NCBI GenBank assembly: GCA_024401435.1 | Contig: JAKSLB010000006.1 | Coordinates: 62,001 to 126,000, forward strand | Origin: Paludibacteraceae bacterium | Lineage (GTDB): Bacteria > Bacteroidota > Bacteroidia > Bacteroidales > Paludibacteraceae | Direction: 5' to 3' | Length of the DNA: 64,000 nt | In this document: positions 26,223 to 34,027 of the stretch, one piece after another | How the letters are laid out: each line of letters begins with the position of its first letter | Numbering within the stretch: position 1 is the first letter of the stretch | Notes under the pieces: generated by a model | Databases searched by the model: none | Told to the model about the DNA's origin: nothing | The model's input: the letters and a program-made list of their open reading frames with translations, nothing else | Position numbers and translations under genes: made by a program

Positions 26223-29200
26223 ATGTATCTTATTACCATGATTTTCTATAAAAAAGAAAATATAAAAATAGTATTATTGTGTGTGTTATTTGTATTCCTT
26301 TGGACGAATGTAAATAGTGCAAAGTATATCCGTTTTGACCAGTATACAGTTACGGATGGCTTAGGTTCCAATTTTATAAATTCTATAGAACAAGATACAT
26401 GCGGACATTTATGGGTGTGTACGGATTTTGGATTGGCAAGATTCGATGGTAAATCTTTTCGACAATTTACTATACAAAATTATCCTTCTGTATTAAGAAA
26501 TGATATTACGTTTGTAAAATCGTTTCCTGATGGTTCTGTTTTTTTGGGCGGTCCACAAGGTGTATTATTAAGATATAATCCGATTTATGATAATTTCGAG
26601 GATTGTTCACCTGTTGATTTTGAACAGACATATTATAAGCAGATAAATGGCTTTTATTGTACGAAAGATGGAAAGAAGATAACATATACAACAGGAGGCT
26701 TTTATATTTATAATCCTGAAGAAAAGAAATTTACCAATAATTTCCCTGCCTATGAGCAATTTAAGGAACGTTATATACTTTCATTCTATGAAGATATTTA
26801 TGACCATTATTGGATATGTTCCTTTAATAAGATATATATAATAGAAAAATCAGGTAAGTTGTTGAAAGAGGTTGATTTGACGACAGGACAATCCTCTATG
26901 TTTACATCGAGAATAATGCCAGTGTCCGACCATCGTATTTTAATCACCTGTTTTTCTGATATTTTATATTCATTTTCATTAGATACAAACGGAGATTTGA
27001 TTTCTGCAGATCAAATTAAGTTGCCATTTACGAATTTAAATGGTATTACGAGAGATCAGCAAGGCCATTTTTGGTACTCTACAGATGGAGATGGATTGTG
27101 GTATTCAGAGGATGTCCCTGCTGAAGGAACTGTATATGAGAAGATTGTTCCTTCTAATTTGCCTGCAGAAGGATTGGAAAAATTATATTTTGTTACAGAA
27201 ACGAAAAATGGAGATATATGGGTTGGCTCTCATAGCGCAGGTTTGTGGAAATGCTCTCCATATAAAAATAGATCCTTGATGTTTTCTGAAGATGTGGGAT
27301 TTTCCAAACGGATGGCCACATCTTTCTCTGAAGATCAGAATCATGATATATATGTGTCATGTGATGGTGGCGGTTTGGTGAAAATTGATTCAACATATTC
27401 GGAGGTGGAGGAATTGTTGGAAGGAAATGGCTTGACAAGTCGCAATTTAGTCTCTCATATGTTAGATCGGGATGGCCATTTATGGTTAGCCACATGGGGT
27501 GGAGGTATTTTAGAGTATAATCCAACAACTCATCGATACAGAAGAGAAAATTTTCCTGGCTTAAATTCTAATTTAAGTTGTTTCTCTCATGTTAATGTAA
27601 TGTCTAACGGAGAAATATGGGTGTGTACAGGTGGTGATGGTATTTATATGAAAGATGTCGAAGGTAAATGGCATCGATATCTATTGCAATTCTCTGAGAC
27701 AGAATACGATATGTGGCCGTCTTTAGTAATAGAAGGTAAAAATGGAGATCGCTGGATTGCGACATCCCGTTCTTTATGGTGGGCGAATGGAGAAAAACGC
27801 AAACCTGTATTGGCTGATTTTTCCAAATCCAATGATCATAATCCAATGAAAGTACAAGATTTGGTGTATGATAAGAATGATAATGTTTATGTGGCAACAG
27901 ACCGTAGCGTTCTTCGTTTTTCTTCTAGTACAACAGAAGTTGATACGTTTGATTTTTTACCCGAAGTATCGTATTATTCCATTTGTGTAGATAAAAATGG
28001 ATATTTGCGAACTAGCACATCAATAGGAATTCTGATTATAAATACGGAAAAACGTACTTATATAAAAGACAATTTTGGAATAAGCCAAAAAGGAATGAAC
28101 TATTTCAAAATTCATAGTTCCTTTGTTGCATCGGATGGAAGAATCTTTTTTGGTACGAAAGATGGTTTTGTTGTCCAAAATCCTACAGAAATAACTCAGC
28201 AGATTGATTTGAATTATTTGAAATTTTACAATGTGAAAGTGTCGGATTTGATGGAAACAGAACAACGTCGATATGTGAATTTGGATTCTACTGCTACAAT
28301 TCAAAGTTTATCTTTACCATATAATTTGTCTGATATTTCTATTGATATAGATTTGGTCGATTATTCAAATCTTAGTTTGGATTTATCTTATCGATTGACG
28401 AATTTTTCAGAAAAATGGATTCCTGTGCCTGATAATAGGCGAATTCAATTTTCTTATATCCCAACAGGTGATTATCTGTTAGAAGTTAAAGTAGAACAGA
28501 ATGGAACATTGATTCGTAGTGTTTCTTTGCCTATATCTGTATTGCCCCCATGGTGGAAAACATGGTGGTTTACTTTGTTGTGTGTAATTTCAATTGCTGT
28601 GATGGTGGGAGGCTTCTTTTTCATTCGTTATAGACGTATGAAACAAGTACAAAAAGAGTTGCAACAGATGGTGGAAGAACGTACAAAGGAATTGGATAAG
28701 AAGAATCTTCAAATAGAGGAACAAAATGATGCATTAAAACATGTATTGGCTGATAAAAATAGAGTGCTTTCTGTTGTGGCTCATGACTTGAAAAATCCGA
28801 TGTTTGCTATCGTTGGTGCATTAGAGGGATGGATTAGACGAGAGCCGACGATGGATAATGCAGAAAAACGTGATGTGATTTCAAGTGTGCTTTCGTCTTC
28901 TCAAACACTGCAGAGTGAGATGGGACGTTTGTTGGAATGGGCTCGAGCAGATAGTGATAAGATAGATTTTAATCCTTCAAATGTAGATTTGTTTTCTTCT
29001 CTGAACAATGTTTCTTCTTTGTTATCAACATTGATGGTGAAAAAGAATATACAATATAGTTTGGATATTCAAATGCAACATTGCCTTTGGGCGGATAATC
29101 GTATGATTAGTACAATTTTCCGTAATTTCATCAATAATGCGATTAAATTCACCCCTGAAGGTGGTTCTATTCAAGTGATTGCGAAAGAAAATGAAGGAAA

Positions 29201-30284
29201 AGCTTATGTGGAGATAAAAGACAATGGTGTCGGAATGTCTGACGATAAGTTAAAAGCTTTACAAGAACAAGGATATTGTGATTCTTCTTTGGGTACAGAT
29301 AATGAAAAAGGAACTGGATTGGGATTCCGTATTTGTAGGGATTATGTAAAGCGTAATTCAGGTACGTTGTATATTAAAAGTACGGAAGGTCAAGGTACCA
29401 CTGTTTCTTTGATATTGCCTTTGTCTGACGTGTTAGTCTCAGATTTAACGCCATCTATTGCTAACGAGAAAGATGATTTGGAGAAAACTATTGATAGAGA
29501 AATTTTGGAAGGAAATGTTGTTGTCGTTGTTGATGATGATGCATTGATATGTCAAAACATTTCTAATATTTTAAAGCCATATATGGATGTCTTTACTGCA
29601 TCAAATGGAGAAGAAGCATTGAAATTAATAGAGTCTCATAATGTGGATTTAATATTAAGTGATGTTGAAATGCCTGTGATGAATGGAATCGAATTAAGTA
29701 GAAAAATGGCTCATGACGAGAACACGAATTCTATACCGTTCTTATTCTTATCAGCAAAGAACGAACAATCGGATCGATTACTAGGTTTACTTAGTGGAGC
29801 AATAGACTATATTCCAAAACCATTTAGTGCTAGTGAATTGATGATGAAGGTTAACAATATCCTTCGTATACGTCAAAAGCAACAGACACATCTGTTACAA
29901 CAGAATTATTATCGTTCTTCTGATGCTCTTCCAACCGAACAACCTGTTGTTGAGGAAAAAGAAGAGAAGATAAATCCATTCTTGATAAAATTGATGGATT
30001 GTATTGAAGCTCATTATATGGAGAGCGATTTTTCCATAGAAACTTTAGCTTCGGAAGTGGGTATGAGCCAATCTACATTATCACGTCGTACAAAAACGTT
30101 AGTAGGTAAGACTTCTGTTGAAATTATGAATGAATTTCGTTTGAATAAAGCAATGAAGTTATTAAAGGAAGGTCAAGATGTAAATGTTGCTGAAATAGCT
30201 TATACCGTTGGCTTCTCTGATCCAGCATATTTTACTAGGAAATTTAAAGACTTCTTTGGTGTGTTACCAAGTTCTATAAAATAA
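26223..30284 (+). CDS. Hybrid two-component system sensor/regulator (HTCS) 2
   Basis: About 1353 residues from 26223, a paralogue of HTCS 1 with the same order of parts. Signal peptide (NIKIVLLCVLFVFLWTNVNSA); Reg_prop propeller beginning YTVTDGLGSNFINSIEQDTCGHLWVCTDFGLARFDG; Y_Y_Y domain; TM after PPWWKTWWFTLLCV (about 776-800); HisKA VVAHDLKNPMFAIVGAL (His about 850). The ATPase has NAIKFTPEGG, DNGVGM and GTGLGF; the receiver has LILSDVEMPVMNG; the AraC HTH ends YFTRKFKDFFGVLPSSIK. The PPWW linker and the kinase H-box are almost identical to HTCS 1, while the propellers have diverged, suggesting duplication followed by ligand divergence. No susCD pair is adjacent. Confidence 0.96.
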   Translation: MYLITMIFYKKENIKIVLLCVLFVFLWTNVNSAKYIRFDQYTVTDGLGSNFINSIEQDTCGHLWVCTDFGLARFDGKSFRQFTIQNYPSVLRNDITFVKSFPDGSVFLGGPQGVLLRYNPIYDNFEDCSPVDFEQTYYKQINGFYCTKDGKKITYTTGGFYIYNPEEKKFTNNFPAYEQFKERYILSFYEDIYDHYWICSFNKIYIIEKSGKLLKEVDLTTGQSSMFTSRIMPVSDHRILITCFSDILYSFSLDTNGDLISADQIKLPFTNLNGITRDQQGHFWYSTDGDGLWYSEDVPAEGTVYEKIVPSNLPAEGLEKLYFVTETKNGDIWVGSHSAGLWKCSPYKNRSLMFSEDVGFSKRMATSFSEDQNHDIYVSCDGGGLVKIDSTYSEVEELLEGNGLTSRNLVSHMLDRDGHLWLATWGGGILEYNPTTHRYRRENFPGLNSNLSCFSHVNVMSNGEIWVCTGGDGIYMKDVEGKWHRYLLQFSETEYDMWPSLVIEGKNGDRWIATSRSLWWANGEKRKPVLADFSKSNDHNPMKVQDLVYDKNDNVYVATDRSVLRFSSSTTEVDTFDFLPEVSYYSICVDKNGYLRTSTSIGILIINTEKRTYIKDNFGISQKGMNYFKIHSSFVASDGRIFFGTKDGFVVQNPTEITQQIDLNYLKFYNVKVSDLMETEQRRYVNLDSTATIQSLSLPYNLSDISIDIDLVDYSNLSLDLSYRLTNFSEKWIPVPDNRRIQFSYIPTGDYLLEVKVEQNGTLIRSVSLPISVLPPWWKTWWFTLLCVISIAVMVGGFFFIRYRRMKQVQKELQQMVEERTKELDKKNLQIEEQNDALKHVLADKNRVLSVVAHDLKNPMFAIVGALEGWIRREPTMDNAEKRDVISSVLSSSQTLQSEMGRLLEWARADSDKIDFNPSNVDLFSSLNNVSSLLSTLMVKKNIQYSLDIQMQHCLWADNRMISTIFRNFINNAIKFTPEGGSIQVIAKENEGKAYVEIKDNGVGMSDDKLKALQEQGYCDSSLGTDNEKGTGLGFRICRDYVKRNSGTLYIKSTEGQGTTVSLILPLSDVLVSDLTPSIANEKDDLEKTIDREILEGNVVVVVDDDALICQNISNILKPYMDVFTASNGEEALKLIESHNVDLILSDVEMPVMNGIELSRKMAHDENTNSIPFLFLSAKNEQSDRLLGLLSGAIDYIPKPFSASELMMKVNNILRIRQKQQTHLLQQNYYRSSDALPTEQPVVEEKEEKINPFLIKLMDCIEAHYMESDFSIETLASEVGMSQSTLSRRTKTLVGKTSVEIMNEFRLNKAMKLLKEGQDVNVAEIAYTVGFSDPAYFTRKFKDFFGVLPSSIK

Positions 30285-30400
30285 TTAGTTGCTGTCTGAC
30301 AAAATAAGAGACAGAAAAACTTTTAGAGTACCACAATACGATGAAATTTTAAATCTTACCTTTTGCGAACAACAAAAAATAAATATGATTTACATTGATA

Positions 30401-30438
30401 TAAACCTACGATTGATAACTAATCGTAGGTATTTTTAT
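30401..30438 (+). terminator. Terminator after HTCS 2
   Basis: ACCTACGATT and AATCGTAGGT pair around GATAACT, followed by ATTTTT. Confidence 0.7.
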
Positions 30439-30718
30439 AAGTTTCCGTATGAAATAAAATTTTGTTTTTTTTCGATGGAAACGCAGTTTTTTGTCTAAAA
30501 CGCATGTAATTTTATTCGAATTGAAAAAAAAATCCTATCATATGCATAATTTTTCGTACGATGTTTGCTGACTTCTGACTTACTTTGCTATGTCAATCAG
30601 AGGATGACATTGAATTTGATAGAGTTCGAATATTTTTTGTCAGATTACCTAAGACAATTCAATTTGACAAGATTGTATGAATTGTTCATGGTTTCAGACG
30701 TACCATTATTATACTGTA

Positions 30719-30792
30719 TACTTTTTACCCTTTACACTTATACGGCTTGGCGAACCTTTTTTTAGGTTCGCCGTTAAAGCCAAAAAGGTAAA
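30719..30792. other. Long nested hairpin, possible structured RNA
   Basis: Inner perfect stem GGCGAACC/GGTTCGCC around a T7A loop, extended by GGCTT/AAAGCC and an outer TTTTTACC/GGTAAAAA. It lacks a T run directly after the stem, so it is not a simple + strand terminator. Confidence 0.4.
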
Positions 30793-30902
30793 AAAATTGT
30801 TTTTGTTAAATATATGTAACCCTATCCTTTGTTTTTAATACACACACAATAGCATAATGTTCAGTTTAGTGCAGTTTTAATTCGTGTTCCTGTTTTTTTC
30901 GT

Positions 30903-30936
30903 AGGTGTATTCTTCCCAGGAATACACCTTTTTTTG
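30903..30936 (+). terminator. Terminator in the intergenic region
   Basis: AGGTGTATTC and GAATACACCT form a 10-bp perfect stem, followed by seven or more T on the + strand. No gene is seen just upstream, which supports a non-coding transcript ending here. Confidence 0.7.
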
Positions 30937-30949
30937 TTTTTATGGTATA

Positions 30950-30981
30950 AAAGAGGTCTGACATAATTGCCAGACCTCTTT
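30950..30981 (-). terminator. Terminator after the NAD salvage operon
   Basis: AAAGAGGTCTG and CAGACCTCTTT form an 11-bp perfect stem downstream of the nadE::pncA stop at 31003. On the minus strand it is followed by TTTTAT. Confidence 0.65.
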
Positions 30982-31002
30982 CGTATAAATTGCTTTGTTT
31001 TA

Positions 31003-32253
31003 TTATTCTACAATAATAGGAAGAGATTCAAGATCTACTTTCGCATTATCATCAATAGCAACCGTACCTGCTTTCTTGATGACAACTTTTGTATTTAGAT
31101 GTCTTTTGGCGGTTTCTTTTGCACAAGAAGATACGCAGTAATCATAACAAAGTCCTACAAGATGTAATTCTTGAATGTCACCAAGTGTTGCTAGAACATC
31201 TATTCCATATTCTTCTATATTCTCGTTGCAACCTTTGTTTATAATTATACTATCAATATCAATCTTTTGTAGGTCTTTATCTATCTCTGCACCCATTGTT
31301 GCTTGAACACAGTGAGCAGGCCAAACACCTCCATTTTGTTTGAAAGAACAATGTTTTGTTGGATGCCAATCTTTTGTGAAGATGACTCCATCGTATTTTT
31401 CTTTTTGTATAAGACTTAAAATGTTTTTCTTGGCTTCGTTCCATTTCTCAAGTCCTACACCAAGTGAGCCATCAATAAAATCATTTTGTGCATCGACGAT
31501 TGTTAATACTTTCTTGTATGGCATATAACATGGAATAGATAGCATTTTAGCTTTCCAACTCATTCCTTTTATTTTATCCTTAATCTTTTGGGCATTAACG
31601 GGATTAACTTCAGATTCTCTACCTCTTGCTACTTTTTCTACTTCTGCATAGGTAAATCCAAGACTGTCCTCGTCAGATTTTCCGCACATTCCGTCAGATG
31701 GCGCTTTCTTTACTAAATCTTCTGGTAAGCCAAGCTCGATACCGAGTTGAACTACATCACTTACATATAGATTTGCTAGCGGTGCAAAATCTCCAACGCC
31801 ATCTCCCCATAGTGTGAAATAGCCCATCAATCTCTCAGATAAGTTACCATTGTTAGAGATACGGCAGTTGCCAATTATTGCAGCAACACCATATAAGGTG
31901 GCCATCCTTAATCGAGAAGGAGTATTGGTCTTAAATTGATCGCTCAAAGTTCCTTTTGTTTTTTCACTTATTTCTTGAGAAATAGCGTTATAGGTACTAC
32001 CTATATTAATTTCGTAATTTTTAATACCTAAAAATTCACATACACGTTTAGAGTCTGCAATATCGCTTTGTACTCCGTTGGGTATCATTACACCGATTAC
32101 TCTATCTTTTCCTAATGCTTCCACACAAATGGCAGCAGAAACGGTACTGTCTTTCCCTCCACTGATGCCGATCAGTGCTTTGGTATTAGCATCTCCATTT
32201 TGTGCGAAATAATTTCGCACCCATGCTATAATATCGTCTTTTATTTTTTTCAT
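31003..32253 (-). CDS. Fused NAD+ synthetase (NH3-dependent) and nicotinamidase
   Basis: 416 residues joining two NAD-salvage enzymes. Residues 1 to about 245 are an NH3-dependent NAD synthetase of NadE type: ATP-pyrophosphatase P-loop ALIGISGGKDSTVSAA, then NLSERLMGYFTLWGDGVGDFAPLANLYVSDV and KAPSDGMCGKSDEDSLGFTY. Residues about 248-416 are a nicotinamidase (isochorismatase fold, PncA type): catalytic Asp in VDAQNDF, metal residues in TKDWHPTKHCSF, Lys in INKGCNE, catalytic Cys region LVGLCYDYCVSSCAKETA. No glutaminase domain is present. The upstream gene, 27 nt away, is pncB, which supplies the step between these two activities; only nadD is missing from the run from nicotinamide to NAD. 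Confidence 0.95.
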   Translation of the reverse strand: MKKIKDDIIAWVRNYFAQNGDANTKALIGISGGKDSTVSAAICVEALGKDRVIGVMIPNGVQSDIADSKRVCEFLGIKNYEINIGSTYNAISQEISEKTKGTLSDQFKTNTPSRLRMATLYGVAAIIGNCRISNNGNLSERLMGYFTLWGDGVGDFAPLANLYVSDVVQLGIELGLPEDLVKKAPSDGMCGKSDEDSLGFTYAEVEKVARGRESEVNPVNAQKIKDKIKGMSWKAKMLSIPCYMPYKKVLTIVDAQNDFIDGSLGVGLEKWNEAKKNILSLIQKEKYDGVIFTKDWHPTKHCSFKQNGGVWPAHCVQATMGAEIDKDLQKIDIDSIIINKGCNENIEEYGIDVLATLGDIQELHLVGLCYDYCVSSCAKETAKRHLNTKVVIKKAGTVAIDDNAKVDLESLPIIVE

Positions 32254-32280
32254 ATCGTATATATTTAAATTGTTTCGTTA

Positions 32281-33528
32281 TTACATTTCTGCATGATTCA
32301 TTCTCCAATCAATGGCTCTTTGTAAATAATCCACATATTCAGGATTTTTACACATTCCTTTGCCTGGGGTGTCGGAAATCTTTGCGACATCTCCGCTATT
32401 GCAAATTGTCGTTTTCATGACAATGTTTAATGGAGTAACATCCGTATCATTTGCAATGTATGTTCCAATGCCAAATGCAACTTTTGCTTTGCCTTCAAAA
32501 TATCTCTTTAATTTTGTGGCTTTTTCAAAGTTTAAACTATCACTGAACAGTAATGTTTTGGTCATAGGATCAATACCTAATTTCTTGTAATGCGCTATAA
32601 TTTTATCACCCCATACATATGGATCACCTGAGTCATGACGTACACCACTAAAGACTGTTGCAAATTCTTCGTCAAAATCACGAAGGAAGCAATCTGTGGT
32701 GATTGCATCTGTCAGAGCTGTTCCATTTTGGACTTTGTATTCATTAACCCATGCACGCATTGCATATAAATTAGAGTATGCTGGATTGATAGATCTGTTG
32801 CCTTGCCCTACACACATAATCCATTCATGTGCCATTGTACCAGTTGGCTTTAAGTTGTATTTCTTAGCAAGGTATACATTACTTGTTCCTATGAATGTAG
32901 AACGATTGTCTAATTTTGCTTCTGAAAGTTTCTTCACTGCCATTTCTTGACATTCAGCAGATAATCTTCTTCGAAGCCCAAATTCAGAAAATGCACCTAA
33001 TTCATAATTGCCATCTTGTAAGAGTTTCACTTTCTCGTCCAATTTTCGAATAAATTGTTCTTTTAAATCATCGTATTTGTACGCATATTTGAAATATACT
33101 TCATTCACGATGGCTAAAGTAGGTATTTCGTACATACTTGTATTCAACCATGTACCCTTGGTTTCAATACTCAGTCCGCAAGGCGCGTTCGTAGTTATTT
33201 CAAAATCTTCATAACGAGGACGCCAAATACGAAGGAAATCGACATAAGAACCTTTTATCCATCCCTTTTTTACAATATTGCCATCTTTATCTTTGATAGC
33301 ACCTATATTGTGAAGATAGTCCAATTCCTCCTCTTTGAAACTCAATTTGCAATATTCTTTCAATTGAAATTTTATCTCTTCTACCATTTCAGATGTGAAT
33401 TTCACATCCGTGTTTCTGCATTTGAAAGTCCATGTCGTTTTATAGCCAGGAAATTGGTGAAAAATGGCTTGACCCATAGAAAATTTATATAAGTCAGTTT
33501 CTAATAAAGATGTGATTATCGCATTCAT
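32281..33528 (-). CDS. pncB: Nicotinate phosphoribosyltransferase
   Basis: 415 residues from the ATG at 33528. PncB joins nicotinate to PRPP, with ATP hydrolysis, to give nicotinate mononucleotide. Recognisable parts: SLLETDLYKFSMGQAIFHQFPGYKTTWTFKCRN, LSIETKGTWLNTSMYEIPTLAIVNEVYFKY, EFGLRRRLSAECQE, FIGTSNVYLAKKYNLKPTGTMAHEWIM with the phosphorylated-His-type motif, and SGVRHDSGDPYVWG. The start is fixed by a textbook AAAGGAGG ribosome site 5 nt upstream; the frame is open 39 codons further but without such support. First gene of the NAD salvage operon. Confidence 0.96.
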   Translation of the reverse strand: MNAIITSLLETDLYKFSMGQAIFHQFPGYKTTWTFKCRNTDVKFTSEMVEEIKFQLKEYCKLSFKEEELDYLHNIGAIKDKDGNIVKKGWIKGSYVDFLRIWRPRYEDFEITTNAPCGLSIETKGTWLNTSMYEIPTLAIVNEVYFKYAYKYDDLKEQFIRKLDEKVKLLQDGNYELGAFSEFGLRRRLSAECQEMAVKKLSEAKLDNRSTFIGTSNVYLAKKYNLKPTGTMAHEWIMCVGQGNRSINPAYSNLYAMRAWVNEYKVQNGTALTDAITTDCFLRDFDEEFATVFSGVRHDSGDPYVWGDKIIAHYKKLGIDPMTKTLLFSDSLNFEKATKLKRYFEGKAKVAFGIGTYIANDTDVTPLNIVMKTTICNSGDVAKISDTPGKGMCKNPEYVDYLQRAIDWRMNHAEM

Positions 33529-33533
33529 ATGTG

Positions 33534-33541
33534 CCTCCTTT
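33534..33541 (-). promoter_or_regulatory. Full-strength Shine-Dalgarno AAAGGAGG before pncB
   Basis: Exact anti-SD complement, 5 nt before the ATG at 33528. It stands out because nearly every other start in the window lacks a recognisable ribosome site. Confidence 0.75.
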
Positions 33542-33555
33542 ATTAATTGGTTTTT

Positions 33556-33580
33556 AATTTGTGTCAAAATTACACAAATT
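33556..33580. promoter_or_regulatory. Palindromic candidate operator over the pncB -7 box
   Basis: AATTTGTGT and ACACAAATT form a perfect 9-bp inverted repeat around a 7-nt centre. The centre and right arm contain the minus-strand -7 element TAATTTTG (33565-33572). A protein bound here would block the pncB promoter. The identity of the regulator is not visible. Confidence 0.55.
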
Positions 33581-33643
33581 GTTTGAATAAACGAAAAAAA
33601 ATAAAAAAATATTTGTATGCGGGTGAAAAATTTTAAATCGTTC

Positions 33644-33926
33644 ATATTTTAACGTGAGTTTGATGAAAATAAAATATGTTGATTCTCAATGATTTACATA
33701 ATGTCACAAAAAGTTTGGCTTCTAGCTAAGACTTTTGTGATTAGAAGTCACTATCTGGGTAAACAGGGACGTACTCTCAGGGGAAGGAAATATTCTACAA
33801 TTTTGTATAGAAGACAACACTTCAACTTTGCTTTAGTTTTTACGTTGCATAATTCATTACGAATTGAAATCACTGATAAATCAATATTATGTAATAATTG
33901 TTTTCGTAGAACTCACGTTAAAATAT
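33644..33926. repeat. Segment bounded by perfect 17-bp inverted repeats (candidate inverton)
   Basis: ATATTTTAACGTGAGTT at 33644-33660 is the exact reverse complement of AACTCACGTTAAAATAT at 33910-33926. No target-site duplication flanks it and no transposase is inside. The interior has no clear gene. One promoter-like pair, TTTG (33802-33805) and CAACTTTG (33823-33830), points rightward, away from pncB; inversion would point it at pncB. Invertible promoters with such repeats are well known in Bacteroidales, but no recombinase gene is in the window. Confidence 0.6.
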
Positions 33927-33948
33927 ATGTTGTTCTTTTGTCTTCTCA

Positions 33949-34003
33949 TAAAAAAATAGCCGTTTCAGAGACTTTATCGGTGGATGATAACTCTGAAACG
34001 GCT
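33949..34003 (-). terminator. Terminator after hisC
   Basis: AGCCGTTTCAGAG and CTCTGAAACGGCT form a perfect 13-bp stem; the loop itself contains TTATC/GATAA. On the minus strand it is followed by ATTTTTTTA. Confidence 0.75.
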
Positions 34004-34027
34004 TTCCCTTTCTCGAAAATTACTTTC

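Larger units (their letters stand above)
30285..31002. other. 718-bp non-coding region with several hairpins
   Basis: Small forward frames here show no coding character. Visible elements: a terminator after HTCS 2 (30401-30437), a near-consensus -7 box TTACTTTGC (30579-30587), a long hairpin (30719-30792) and two terminators (30903-30936 and 30950-30981). The stretch between 30590 and 30936 could be a structured small RNA. I looked for tmRNA, RNase P and SRP RNA signatures and found none. Confidence 0.45.
33581..34027. other. Intergenic region holding an inverted-repeat-bounded segment
   Basis: The stretch between the pncB promoter and hisC contains the 283-bp inverted-repeat element (33644-33926) and the hisC terminator. 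A 117-codon forward frame crosses it but extends through the repeat and the terminator and looks non-coding. Confidence 0.5.

Noticed and set aside
30565..30765. 66-codon forward ORF in the long intergenic gap
   Set aside because: It crosses the first arm of the long hairpin, is rich in Leu/Tyr/Phe as expected of AT-rich noise, and has no support from a terminator or known family.
30285..31002. tmRNA, RNase P RNA or SRP RNA in the long gap
   Set aside because: None of the conserved sequence marks of these RNAs (tmRNA acceptor end, RNase P core, SRP Alu or loop) was found on either strand.
33644..33926. Reading the inverted-repeat segment as an IS element or MITE
   Set aside because: No transposase fragment and no matching flanking duplication were seen. 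A MITE remains possible only if other copies exist in the genome, which cannot be checked here.
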